From positions 124,001-188,000 of the forward strand of contig CAVQWS010000019.1 of NCBI GenBank assembly GCA_963717725.1: DNA of 64,000 bases, written 5' to 3'. A model generated the notes under the pieces. It had not been told where the DNA came from. It searched no databases and saw only the letters and a program-made list of their open reading frames with translations. Shown one piece after another: positions 15,863 to 23,903 of the stretch (within the stretch, counting starts at the first letter, position 1; every line of letters starts with the position of its first letter). Origin of the DNA: AC-32 sp963717725 (GTDB lineage Bacteria > Actinomycetota > Thermoleophilia > Gaiellales > Gaiellaceae). The position numbers were made by a program, and so were the translations under genes.

Positions 15863-16976
15863 CGCTTGCCTCCTCGTCGGTCAGGCGGATTGCCGTCAGC
15901 TCCTCGGTCACGTCGATCCCGACCGGGCACCAGGTGATGCAGCGCCCGCAGCCGACGCAGCCGGAGGTGTCGAACTGGTCGTGCCAGGTGCCGAACTTGT
16001 GCGTCAGCCACTGCCGGTAGCGCGAGCGGCCGCTGGGCCGAATCGAGCCGCCGTGGATGTGCGAGTACTCGACCGAGTAGCACGACTCCCAGACGCGGTG
16101 GCGCTCGGCGCTCTGGCCGGTGAGGTCGGTGGTGTCCTCGACGCTTGTGCAGAAGCAGGTCGGGCAGGCCATCGTGCAGTTGCCGCAGGTCAGGCAGCGC
16201 TCGGCAACCTCGTCCCAGCGTGGGTGCTCGAGGTTGCGCCGGAGCAGCCCGTGCAGGTCGGTGGCGTCCAGCTGCCGGCCCATCTTGTGCCGCGCGCCCT
16301 CGACGGCGGCGCCCGCGGCCTCGAGGTCGGTGGGCGTCGCCTCCCGGCCCGGCAGCTCGGCCAGCACCTCCTCCCCGCGCTCGCTGCCGGCCTCGACCAG
16401 CAGCCGGTGCTCGCCCTCGAGGATCTCCGTCAGCGCCAGGTCGTAGCCGCTCTCGACCTTGGGCCCGGTTCCCATCGAGTCGCAGAAGCACGTGCCGCCG
16501 GGCTCGAAGCAGTTGACGGCGACGAAGAAGGCGCCCTCGCGCCGCGCGCTGTAGTCGCGGTCCTGGACGCGGCCGCGCAGGAACACGTTGTCCTGGATCT
16601 CGATCGCGTGCAGCTCGCAGGAGCGCACGCCGAGGAACGCAAACCGGGTCTCCTCCGTCGGTTCCTGCTCGACCTCGAAGCCGCCGTCGTCGTCGCGCTC
16701 CGCACGCCAGAGCCGCAGCCGCGGTGGGAGCAGGAACTGTTTCCAGGAGTGCGGCCCGACCGCATACCCGAAGCGCGCATCGTCGTCACGCCGCTCGAGC
16801 CGGTAGCTCCCGGGCTCCTGGACGTCGGTCCAGCCGGCCGGCAGCTCGGATGCGGACTCGAGCTCGTCGTAGACGATCGCGCCGCCGGACAACGTCGGGC
16901 CGAGCACGCGATAGCCCCGCTCGCGCAAAGCGGCGACGAGCGCCTCTAGTGCCCCCGGCTCGATTACTCGGGTCAT
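15849..16976 (-). CDS. hydB: Hydrogenase beta subunit, 4Fe-4S dicluster protein
   Basis: The 375-residue protein has two ferredoxin-type motifs, CLTCGNCTMACP (261-272) and CVGCGRCITWCP (340-351), plus extra cysteines near CFEPGGTCFC (156-165). This is the group 3b beta subunit (HydB/sulfhydrogenase type), which passes electrons between the small subunit and the flavin subunit. It is the first gene of the operon beta-CNBD-gamma-small-large-protease-HypA. Members of this class can also reduce elemental sulfur or polysulfide in archaea; whether this one does is unknown. Confidence 0.92.
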   Translation of the reverse strand: MTRVIEPGALEALVAALRERGYRVLGPTLSGGAIVYDELESASELPAGWTDVQEPGSYRLERRDDDARFGYAVGPHSWKQFLLPPRLRLWRAERDDDGGFEVEQEPTEETRFAFLGVRSCELHAIEIQDNVFLRGRVQDRDYSARREGAFFVAVNCFEPGGTCFCDSMGTGPKVESGYDLALTEILEGEHRLLVEAGSERGEEVLAELPGREATPTDLEAAGAAVEGARHKMGRQLDATDLHGLLRRNLEHPRWDEVAERCLTCGNCTMACPTCFCTSVEDTTDLTGQSAERHRVWESCYSVEYSHIHGGSIRPSGRSRYRQWLTHKFGTWHDQFDTSGCVGCGRCITWCPVGIDVTEELTAIRLTDEEASDGGH

Positions 16977-17061
16977 GTCGTGAGCATCGCCCCCGAGCGA
17001 GGGAGGCTACATCCGTGCCTTCCCGGATTGCTAGTGCGGTCGAGCGCGGTTCAATGCACCA
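16977..17061. promoter_or_regulatory. Divergent promoter region between hydrogenase and hyp operons
   Basis: Only 85 bp separate the hydB and hypF starts, so both promoters must lie here. TTGCTA and TCAATG, 17 bp apart just upstream of hypF, are a weak -35/-10 candidate. No Shine-Dalgarno sequence precedes the hypF ATG. No convincing operator dyad is visible. Confidence 0.45.
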
Positions 17062-19200
17062 ATGAGCCGCCGCCGCTTTCGCGTCTCAGGCGTCGTCCAG
17101 GGCGTCGGCTTCCGGCCGTTCGTCTACGGGCTCGCCACGCGGCGCGGGCTCGGCGGCTTCGTCCTGAATGACGGCAACGGCGTCGTGGCCGAGGTCGAGG
17201 GCGAGGAGGGCGCGCTCGAGGCGTTCGCCGAGGGTCTGCGGACGGAGGCGCCGTCGCTCGCACGAGTCGAGACGGTCGTCGCGGAGCCGCTGCCGCCGCG
17301 TGGCGAGCGCTCCTTCCGCATCGTCGCGAGCCGGCCCACGGGCGGCGCGGCACTGATCCCGCCTGACGTGGCCACCTGCGAGGAGTGCGTGCGCGAGCTG
17401 TTCGACCCGGCCGACCGGCGCTACCGCTACCCGTTCGTGAACTGCACCCAGTGCGGCCCGCGCTTCACGATCGTCCGCTCGGTGCCCTACGACCGGGCGA
17501 ACACGACGATGGCCGGCTTCGGGCTCTGCGAGGACTGCCGCCGTGAGTACGAGGATCCGCTGGATCGGCGCTTCCATGCCGAGCCGAACTGCTGTCCGGC
17601 GTGCGGCCCGCGGCTGACGATGCCGCTCGAGGAGGCCGTGGGGCTGCTGCGCGACGGGCGGATCCTGGCGGTCAAGGGGCTCGGCGGCTACCACGTCGCC
17701 TGCGACGCGGCCGACGAGGACGCGGTCTCGCGGCTGCGCGCGCGCAAGCACCGCGAGGAGAAGCCGTTCGCGATCCTGACGACCGAGCCCGAGTCGCTGG
17801 CGGAGGTCTCGCCGGCCGAGCTCGAGCTGCTGCGCTCGCCGGCGCGGCCGGTCGTGCTCGTGCGCCGGCGCGAGGGCAGTGTGGTCGCCGGCTCGGTCGC
17901 GCACAGGACGCCGTGGCTCGGGCTGCTGCTGCCCTACTCGCCGCTCCACCACCTGCTGGCCGCCGACTTCGAGGGGCCGCTCGTGCTGACGAGCGGGAAC
18001 GTCTCCGACGAGCCGATCGCCTACGAGGACACGGACGCACGCAAGCGGCTCGAGGGGATCGCGGACGCCTTCCTCGGCCACGACCGCCCGATCCACCGCC
18101 GCTGCGAGGACTCGGTCGTGCGGGTCGAGTTCCCGCTCCGCCGCTCGCGCGGGCACGTGCCTGTTGCGCTGCCGCTCTCAGACGTCGCTCCCCCGCTCGT
18201 CGCAGCGGGAGCCGAGCTGAAGAGCACCTTCTGCGTCGCTCGCGGCGCCGAGGCGTTCCTGTCGGCGCACCTCGGCGACCTCGACTCCGAGCCGGCCTAC
18301 GGTGCCTTCCGCGCCGACCTCGAGCTCTACCTGGCGATGCTTCGACTCGAGCCCGAGCTCGTCGTTCACGACCTCCACCCCGAGTACCTCGCGACGAAGT
18401 GGGCGCGCGAGCAGGACGTCGAGCTCCTAGGTGTGCAACATCACCATGCCCACGCGGCGGCCTGCCTGGCCGAACACGGCGAGACCGGCCCGGCGCTTGC
18501 TCTCGTCTTCGACGGCACCGGCTACGGCACCGACGGGGCGCTCTGGGGCTCCGAGGTGCTGCGCTGCGACCTCGCCGGCTTCGAGCGGCTCGCGCACCTG
18601 GAGCCGGTCCCACTGCCGGGCGGTGAGGCGGCGATCCGAGAGCCCTGGCGCGTCGCCGCTGTGCACCTCGAACGCGCAGGGCTCGAGGTGCCGTGGCCGG
18701 AGTGGACGCAGGTGCGCGAGAGCCTGAAGCTCGACCCGCCGCTCGCCTGCGGCCTGGGGCGCATGTTCGACGCCGTCGCGGCCGTGCTCGGTCTCCGCGA
18801 GCACGTCAGCTACGAGGGCCAGGCGGCAATCGAGCTCGAGCAGCTGGCTGGCGAGAGGCCCGCCGAGCCGTACACGTGGAGCTTCGGCGACCCGACAGAG
18901 CTAGTAGCAGTCTGTTACTTGGAGGTTCGGCAGGGACGCCCGCGCGAGGAGGTGGCGGCGCGCTTCCACGAGACGGTTGCGGCCGCCGCCGCGGAAGCCT
19001 GCGCTGCGATCGGCGAGCCGCGGACGGTCGTACTCTCGGGCGGCAGCTTCCAGAATCTGCGCCTGCTGACCTCGACCCGCGAGCGGCTCGAGCAACAAGG
19101 CTTCCGCGTCCTCTCGCACCGGCTGGTACCGCCGAACGACGGCGGCATAAGCTACGGCCAGGCGGCAGTCGCCGCGAGGAGGACCGTGTCATGTGCCTAG
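17062..19200 (+). CDS. hypF: HypF, carbamoyltransferase for hydrogenase cyanide-ligand synthesis
   Basis: The 712-residue protein has the full HypF order: acylphosphatase domain with VQGVGFRPF (12-20), two C-x2-C-x18-C-x2-C zinc fingers (CEEC, CTQC, CEDC, CPAC), a YrdC-like domain (about 195-370), and a Kae1-like domain with the metal ligands in HHHAHAAA. It activates carbamoyl phosphate as carbamoyl-AMP and loads it on the HypE C-terminal cysteine. It heads the operon hypF-hypC-hypC2-hypD-hypE and is divergent from the hydrogenase genes. Confidence 0.96.
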   Translation: MSRRRFRVSGVVQGVGFRPFVYGLATRRGLGGFVLNDGNGVVAEVEGEEGALEAFAEGLRTEAPSLARVETVVAEPLPPRGERSFRIVASRPTGGAALIPPDVATCEECVRELFDPADRRYRYPFVNCTQCGPRFTIVRSVPYDRANTTMAGFGLCEDCRREYEDPLDRRFHAEPNCCPACGPRLTMPLEEAVGLLRDGRILAVKGLGGYHVACDAADEDAVSRLRARKHREEKPFAILTTEPESLAEVSPAELELLRSPARPVVLVRRREGSVVAGSVAHRTPWLGLLLPYSPLHHLLAADFEGPLVLTSGNVSDEPIAYEDTDARKRLEGIADAFLGHDRPIHRRCEDSVVRVEFPLRRSRGHVPVALPLSDVAPPLVAAGAELKSTFCVARGAEAFLSAHLGDLDSEPAYGAFRADLELYLAMLRLEPELVVHDLHPEYLATKWAREQDVELLGVQHHHAHAAACLAEHGETGPALALVFDGTGYGTDGALWGSEVLRCDLAGFERLAHLEPVPLPGGEAAIREPWRVAAVHLERAGLEVPWPEWTQVRESLKLDPPLACGLGRMFDAVAAVLGLREHVSYEGQAAIELEQLAGERPAEPYTWSFGDPTELVAVCYLEVRQGRPREEVAARFHETVAAAAAEACAAIGEPRTVVLSGGSFQNLRLLTSTRERLEQQGFRVLSHRLVPPNDGGISYGQAAVAARRTVSCA

Positions 19201-19457
19201 GGATCCCGGCCCAGATCGTCGAGCTCGTCGATGCCGACGCTGGCATCGCCAAGGCCGAGATCTCCGGTGTTCGCCGCGACGTCTCGGTTGCGCTCTGCCC
19301 CGAGGTGCAGGTGGACGACTGGGTGCTCGTGCACGTCGGCTTCGCGCTCTCGCGGATCGATGAGGAACAGGCGCGCGAGACGCTCGAGCTCCTCGAGCAG
19401 ATGGGCGAGGCCTACGAGCAGGAGCTGCGCGAGATCCGCGAGAGCGCGGCCACGTGA
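19191..19457 (+). CDS. hypC: HypC-family hydrogenase assembly chaperone
   Basis: The 88-residue protein begins MCLGIPAQIVE, with the essential Cys2 that holds the iron group on HypC. The OB-fold core ends VLVHVGFALSRID, followed by a longer helical tail. GAGGAGGA upstream is a strong ribosome-binding site, and the start overlaps the hypF stop by 10 bp. It carries the Fe(CN)2CO unit between HypD and the large subunit. Confidence 0.93.
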   Translation: MCLGIPAQIVELVDADAGIAKAEISGVRRDVSVALCPEVQVDDWVLVHVGFALSRIDEEQARETLELLEQMGEAYEQELREIRESAAT

Positions 19458-19645
19458 AGCCCGAGCACTGCATCGCCTGCTCGGATGAGGCGGTCGCCGC
19501 CCGCGTCGTCGAGGTGGACGGCTCCAACGCGATCGTCGAGCTCGACGGCAACCGCGAGCGCGTCGGGATCGAGCTCGTCGAGCCCGTCGAGCAGGGCGAC
19601 ACGCTCCTGTGTCACGCGGGCATCGCCCTCGAGAAGCTGTCGTGA
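19454..19645 (+). CDS. Second HypC-like protein with an altered N-terminus
   Basis: The 63-residue product shows the HypC beta-barrel pattern (AARVVEVDG, AIVELDGNRERVGIELVEPV, QGDTLLCHAGIALEKL). It does not start MC; it begins MKPEHCIACSDEA, with cysteines at 6 and 9. It sits between hypC and hypD, overlapping both as GTGA. The CxxC could replace Cys2 or bind metal. A role in iron-ligand transfer is inferred from position and fold only. Confidence 0.75.
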   Translation: MKPEHCIACSDEAVAARVVEVDGSNAIVELDGNRERVGIELVEPVEQGDTLLCHAGIALEKLS

Positions 19646-20748
19646 AGTACCTCGACGAGTTCCGCGACGGCGAGCTGGCGCAGAAGCTATCGCACGAGCT
19701 CCAGACGCTGGCCGAGCCCGGCCACGTGGTGAAGATCATGGAGGTGTGCGGCGGTCACACGCACTCGATCTACAAGCACGGGATCGAGCAGCTCGTGCCC
19801 GACGAGGTCGACTTCGTCCACGGGCCCGGCTGCCCGGTCTGCGTCATCCCGATGGGGCGCGTCGACGACGCGATCGCGCTCGCCGAGCGGCCGGAGGTGA
19901 TCTTCACGACCTTCGGCGACATGCTCCGTGTCCCCGGCGGGCGCGGCTCCCTGCTCGAGGCGAAGGCACGCGGAGCCGACGTGCGCATGGTCTACTCGCC
20001 GCTCGACGCGCTCGAGCTCGCGCGCCGCAACCCCGAGCGCGAGGTGGTCTTCTTCGCGATCGGCTTCGAGACGACGGCGCCCGCGACGGCGCTCACGCTG
20101 CTGCGCGCCCGGGCCGAGGGCGTCCGCAACTTCTCGGCCTTCTGCAACCACGTCACAATCGCGCCGCCGCTTCGCGCGATCCTCGACTCGCCGGGCCTGA
20201 AGCTGGAGGCGTTCATCGCGCCCGGCCACGTCTCGACGGTGATCGGCACGCGGCCGTACGACTTCATCGTCGAGGAGTACGGCAAGCCGGTGGTCGTGAC
20301 CGCGTTCGAGCCGCTCGACATCCTGCACGCGGTCGTGATGCTCCTGCGCCAGTTCCGCGAGGGGCGCTGTGAGGTCGAGAACCAGTACACGCGCGTCGTG
20401 CGGCGGGACGGCAACCCGCGCGCGCTCGCGGCGCTCGAGGAGACGATGGAGCTGCGCGAGACCTTCGAGTGGCGCGGGCTCGGTTGGATCGAGCAGAGCG
20501 CGCTGAAGCTGCGACCCGAGCTCGCCGACTGGGACGCGGAGGCCCGCTTCGAGCTTCCGGGCGACCGCGTCGAGGACCCGAAGGCGTGCCAGTGCGGCGA
20601 GGTCCTGATCGGCGCGATCAAGCCGTGGGAATGCCGGGTGTTTGGCACCGCCTGCACGCCCGAGCGACCGATCGGCACCTGCATGGTCTCGAGCGAAGGC
20701 GCCTGCGCGGCCTACTACAACTACGGCCGCCTGTCCGTGCCCGCGTGA
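19642..20748 (+). CDS. hypD: HypD, hydrogenase Fe-cofactor assembly protein
   Basis: The 368-residue protein has the conserved EVCGGHTHS (C38 region), GPGCPVCVIP, GFETTAPATA and the C-terminal 4Fe-4S cysteines (CQCGEVL, CRVFGTAC, GTCMVSSEGAC). HypD scaffolds assembly of Fe(CN)2CO with HypC. It starts at GTG 19642, overlapping the preceding stop as GTGA, and its stop overlaps hypE in the same way. Confidence 0.95.
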   Translation: MKYLDEFRDGELAQKLSHELQTLAEPGHVVKIMEVCGGHTHSIYKHGIEQLVPDEVDFVHGPGCPVCVIPMGRVDDAIALAERPEVIFTTFGDMLRVPGGRGSLLEAKARGADVRMVYSPLDALELARRNPEREVVFFAIGFETTAPATALTLLRARAEGVRNFSAFCNHVTIAPPLRAILDSPGLKLEAFIAPGHVSTVIGTRPYDFIVEEYGKPVVVTAFEPLDILHAVVMLLRQFREGRCEVENQYTRVVRRDGNPRALAALEETMELRETFEWRGLGWIEQSALKLRPELADWDAEARFELPGDRVEDPKACQCGEVLIGAIKPWECRVFGTACTPERPIGTCMVSSEGACAAYYNYGRLSVPA

Positions 20749-21776
20749 GTCAACGCAGGCCGCGGCTCCGCGACGAGCTCATCACGCTCGCGCACGGCTC
20801 CGGCGGCAAGGCCTCACGCGCGCTCGTCGAGGGGCTCTTCCTCGAGGAACTCGGCAACCCGCTGCTCGACCCGCTCGGCGACTCGGCGCTGCTCGAGCTG
20901 AACGGCTCGCGGCTCGCGTTCACGACCGACTCGTACGTCGTCAAGCCGCTCGAGTTCCCCGGCGGCGACATCGGCGAGCTCGCGGTCAACGGGACGGTCA
21001 ACGATCTGGCCGTCGCCGGCGCACGGCCGCTCGTGCTCTCGGCCGGGTTCGTGGTCGAGGAGGGCTTCGAGGTGGCACGGCTGCGCCGGCTCGCCGCCTC
21101 GATGGCGCGCGCCGCGGAGGTCGCCGGGGTGGTCATCGCGACTGGCGACACGAAGGTCGTCGAGCGCGGCAAGGCGGACGGGCTCTACATCAACACGGCC
21201 GGGATCGGCTTGGTCGGCTCGGGCGTGCGGCTCGGCGCCGGCCGCGTCCTGGCCGGCGACCGGGTGCTCGTCTCGGGCACCCTCGGCGACCACGGCATGG
21301 CGGTGATGGTCGCCCGTGGTGAGCTCGCGCTCGAGGTGGAGCTCGAGAGCGACACGGCGCCGGTGCACGAGCTGGCCGCGTCGCTCCTCGAGCTCGGAGA
21401 GGCGCTGCGCTGGCTGCGCGACCCGACGCGCGGCGGCCTGGCGACGGCGCTGAACGAGCTCGCGCGCGAGACGTCACTCGCGGTCTGCCTCGAGGAGACC
21501 GCGCTGCCGCTCCGGCGTGAGGTCGTCGGAGCCTGCGAGATCCTCGGCATCGACCCGCTCTACGTCGCGAACGAGGGCAAGCTTGTCGCGGTCGTCGCGC
21601 CGGAGGCGGCCGGCGACGCGCTCGAGCGGCTGCGCTCGCATCCGCTCGGCGCGGAGGCCGCGCTCGTCGGCGAGGTCCGCGCCGAGCCCGAAGGCCTCGT
21701 CCTGCTGGACACGGCCTTCGGCGGCAGCAGGATCGTCGACATGCTCGTCGGCGATCCGCTTCCCCGCATCTGCTGA
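20745..21776 (+). CDS. hypE: HypE, carbamoyl-phosphate-derived cyanide synthesis
   Basis: The 343-residue protein belongs to the PurM-like ATPase family and ends in PRIC, the conserved C-terminal cysteine that is carbamoylated by HypF and dehydrated to thiocyanate. HGSGGKAS and DPTRGGLATALNE are ATP-binding signatures. It is the last gene of the hyp operon. HypB is not encoded next to it. Confidence 0.95.
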   Translation: MSQRRPRLRDELITLAHGSGGKASRALVEGLFLEELGNPLLDPLGDSALLELNGSRLAFTTDSYVVKPLEFPGGDIGELAVNGTVNDLAVAGARPLVLSAGFVVEEGFEVARLRRLAASMARAAEVAGVVIATGDTKVVERGKADGLYINTAGIGLVGSGVRLGAGRVLAGDRVLVSGTLGDHGMAVMVARGELALEVELESDTAPVHELAASLLELGEALRWLRDPTRGGLATALNELARETSLAVCLEETALPLRREVVGACEILGIDPLYVANEGKLVAVVAPEAAGDALERLRSHPLGAEAALVGEVRAEPEGLVLLDTAFGGSRIVDMLVGDPLPRIC

Positions 21777-21873
21777 GCGCCCGCCATCGGGGAGAGGCCT
21801 GATCGTTCGTACGCCGTTCTTCGGATGCCCTCGTGGCAGGCGCGCGCGACAGTGGTCACGACAAGGAGGGACC

Positions 21874-22317
21874 ATGAGCGAGTTGATGCTGGAACGGGGC
21901 ACGGAGCACCGCGGCCTGGCCGAGATCGAGGTTTCGGAGGCAATGCACCCGGGCGTGCTCACCTGCCCGCTGGAGACGTCGCTCCGCGACGTCGCCCGGA
22001 TGATGTCCGTCTACCGGATCCACGCGGTCGTCGCCTACGGCGAGGACACCGACGACGTGGACGCGCCGGGCCTCTGGGGCGTCGTGACCGACCTCGACCT
22101 GGTGCAGGCGACGGTCGCAGGCGAGCTCGAGGACCACACGGCGGGCGGAACCGCCGTCACACCGGCGCTGACGATCGCGGCGGACGACACCCTGCAGCAC
22201 GCCGCGCAGTTGATGAGCGAACACGAGGTGACGCACCTCATCGTCATCGCCCACAGCTCGAAACGGCCGGTCGGCGTGCTCTCGACACTCGACATCGCGC
22301 GGGCTCTCGCCGCGTGA
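21874..22317 (+). CDS. Two-CBS-domain protein
   Basis: The 147-residue protein is essentially a CBS pair (about residues 22-78 and 92-146), with an insertion GEDTDDVDAPG in the first. CBS pairs bind adenine nucleotides and act as energy sensors. AAGGAGGG precedes the ATG. It follows hypE by 97 bp on the same strand and may be read through or separately promoted. The partner protein is unknown. Confidence 0.88.
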   Translation: MSELMLERGTEHRGLAEIEVSEAMHPGVLTCPLETSLRDVARMMSVYRIHAVVAYGEDTDDVDAPGLWGVVTDLDLVQATVAGELEDHTAGGTAVTPALTIAADDTLQHAAQLMSEHEVTHLIVIAHSSKRPVGVLSTLDIARALAA

Positions 22318-22330
22318 GAGCCGCAGCGCT

Positions 22331-23809
22331 CTAGGCGCCGGCGGGCCTGGGTGTCCGCCGGCGCCGGGCCACGCCGCTCTCCTCGGCGGCGCGCGAGACG
22401 GCAGCGGCGACGGCGGGCGCGACGGTACGGTCGAAGACGCTCGGCAGCACGTAGTCGGCCGCCAGGTGCTCGGCGTCGACCACATCGGCAAGTGCGTGCG
22501 CGGCCGCGAGCTCCATCTCGCGCGTGATCGCGCTGGCGCGCACGTCGAGCGCCCCCCGGAAGACACCGGGGAAGGCGAGCACGTTGTTGACCTGGTTGGG
22601 GTAGTCAGAGCGGCCGGTGCCGATGACTGCGGCGACGTTCTCGATCTCCTCCGGCGCGACCTCCGGGTTCGGGTTGGCCATCGCGAAGACGATCGGGCTC
22701 TCCCCCATCGTCCTGACTCCCTCGACGCTGATCGCGCCGGGCCCGGAGAGGCCGATGAAGACATCCGCGCCCGCGAGCGCCTCGTCGGCGGTGCCCTGGA
22801 ACCCTCGCGGGTTCGTCTCTTCGATCAGCGCGAGCTTCGCCTCGTCGCAGTCCGAACGGCCGTGGTGCAGCGCGCCGTGGCGGTCGCAGCAGACGATGTC
22901 GGTCACGCCGGCCGCCAGCAGCATCCGCGCTGTCGCATTCCCGGCGGCACCCGCGCCGGTGAAGACCACGCGGACGTCCTCGATGCGCTTGCCGACCACG
23001 CGCAGCGCGTTCAGCAGCGCGGCGAGGACGACGATCGCCGTCCCGTGCTGGTCGTCGTGGAAGACGGGAATGTCGAGTGCCTCGCGCAGGCGCGCTTCGA
23101 TCTCGAAGCAGCGCGGCGCGGAGATGTCCTCGAGGTTGATCCCGCCGAAGACCGGAGCGATCGCGGTGACGGCCGCGACGATCTCGTCCGGGTCGGTCGT
23201 GTCCAGGCAGATCGGCCAGGCATCGATCCCGCCGAACTCCTTGAAGAGAACCGCCTTGCCCTCCATCACGGGCAGTGCTGCCTCGGGGCCGATGTCCCCC
23301 AGACCGAGCACCGCGGTGCCGTCGGTGACGACGGCGACGCTGTGCTGCTTGACGGTCAGGTTCCAGACCTTCTCGGGGTCGTCCGCGATCGCGCTGCAGA
23401 CGCGCGCGACGCCGGGCGTATAGGCCATCGAGAGGTCCTCGCGGGTCTTCAGCGGTGTCCTCGCGACGACCTCGAGCTTGCCCCCGAGGTGCAGCAGGAA
23501 CGTCCGGTCGGAGACGTGCTCGACCTCGATCCCGGCGAGTGCCCGCACTGCTTCGACGATCTTTGCGATGTGCTTGTCGTCCGCGGCGAGCACGACCACG
23601 TCGCGGACCTTCTTTCCGCGCTCGACGCGCACGAGGTCGATGCTGCCGAGCAGGCCGCCGGCCTCGCCGATCGCGCCCGCCAGCGCGGCGAAGGCACCCG
23701 GCTGGTTGTCCAGATGGACGCGCAGGGTCGCGCTGAAGGAGGCGGACGGATGGGGCGCCACGGTGCTCACATCTCCAGCCAGTCTCGGCGACTGGCCACT
23801 CGCCGCCAT
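22331..23809 (-). CDS. NAD(P)-dependent malic enzyme with N-terminal ACT domain
   Basis: An ACT domain (from about residue 24) precedes the malic enzyme fold, with YTPGVARVCSAI, the HDDQHGTAIV metal site and the Rossmann motif GAGAAGNA. It decarboxylates malate to pyruvate with NAD(P) reduction; the ACT domain suggests allosteric control by an amino acid. The start is uncertain: ATG 23809 is given, and GTG 23770 would start just before the ACT domain. It is divergent from formate-THF ligase. Confidence 0.9.
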   Translation of the reverse strand: MAASGQSPRLAGDVSTVAPHPSASFSATLRVHLDNQPGAFAALAGAIGEAGGLLGSIDLVRVERGKKVRDVVVLAADDKHIAKIVEAVRALAGIEVEHVSDRTFLLHLGGKLEVVARTPLKTREDLSMAYTPGVARVCSAIADDPEKVWNLTVKQHSVAVVTDGTAVLGLGDIGPEAALPVMEGKAVLFKEFGGIDAWPICLDTTDPDEIVAAVTAIAPVFGGINLEDISAPRCFEIEARLREALDIPVFHDDQHGTAIVVLAALLNALRVVGKRIEDVRVVFTGAGAAGNATARMLLAAGVTDIVCCDRHGALHHGRSDCDEAKLALIEETNPRGFQGTADEALAGADVFIGLSGPGAISVEGVRTMGESPIVFAMANPNPEVAPEEIENVAAVIGTGRSDYPNQVNNVLAFPGVFRGALDVRASAITREMELAAAHALADVVDAEHLAADYVLPSVFDRTVAPAVAAAVSRAAEESGVARRRRTPRPAGA

Positions 23810-23903
23810 CCGGCAGCGGCCGAAAGCTTCTTGCGGCTTTTCCGCACGGTCGCTCGGTGCGCCGCCCGATGGTGGGAGCGGCTCGAGCGCCGATGCTGCG
23901 GTC

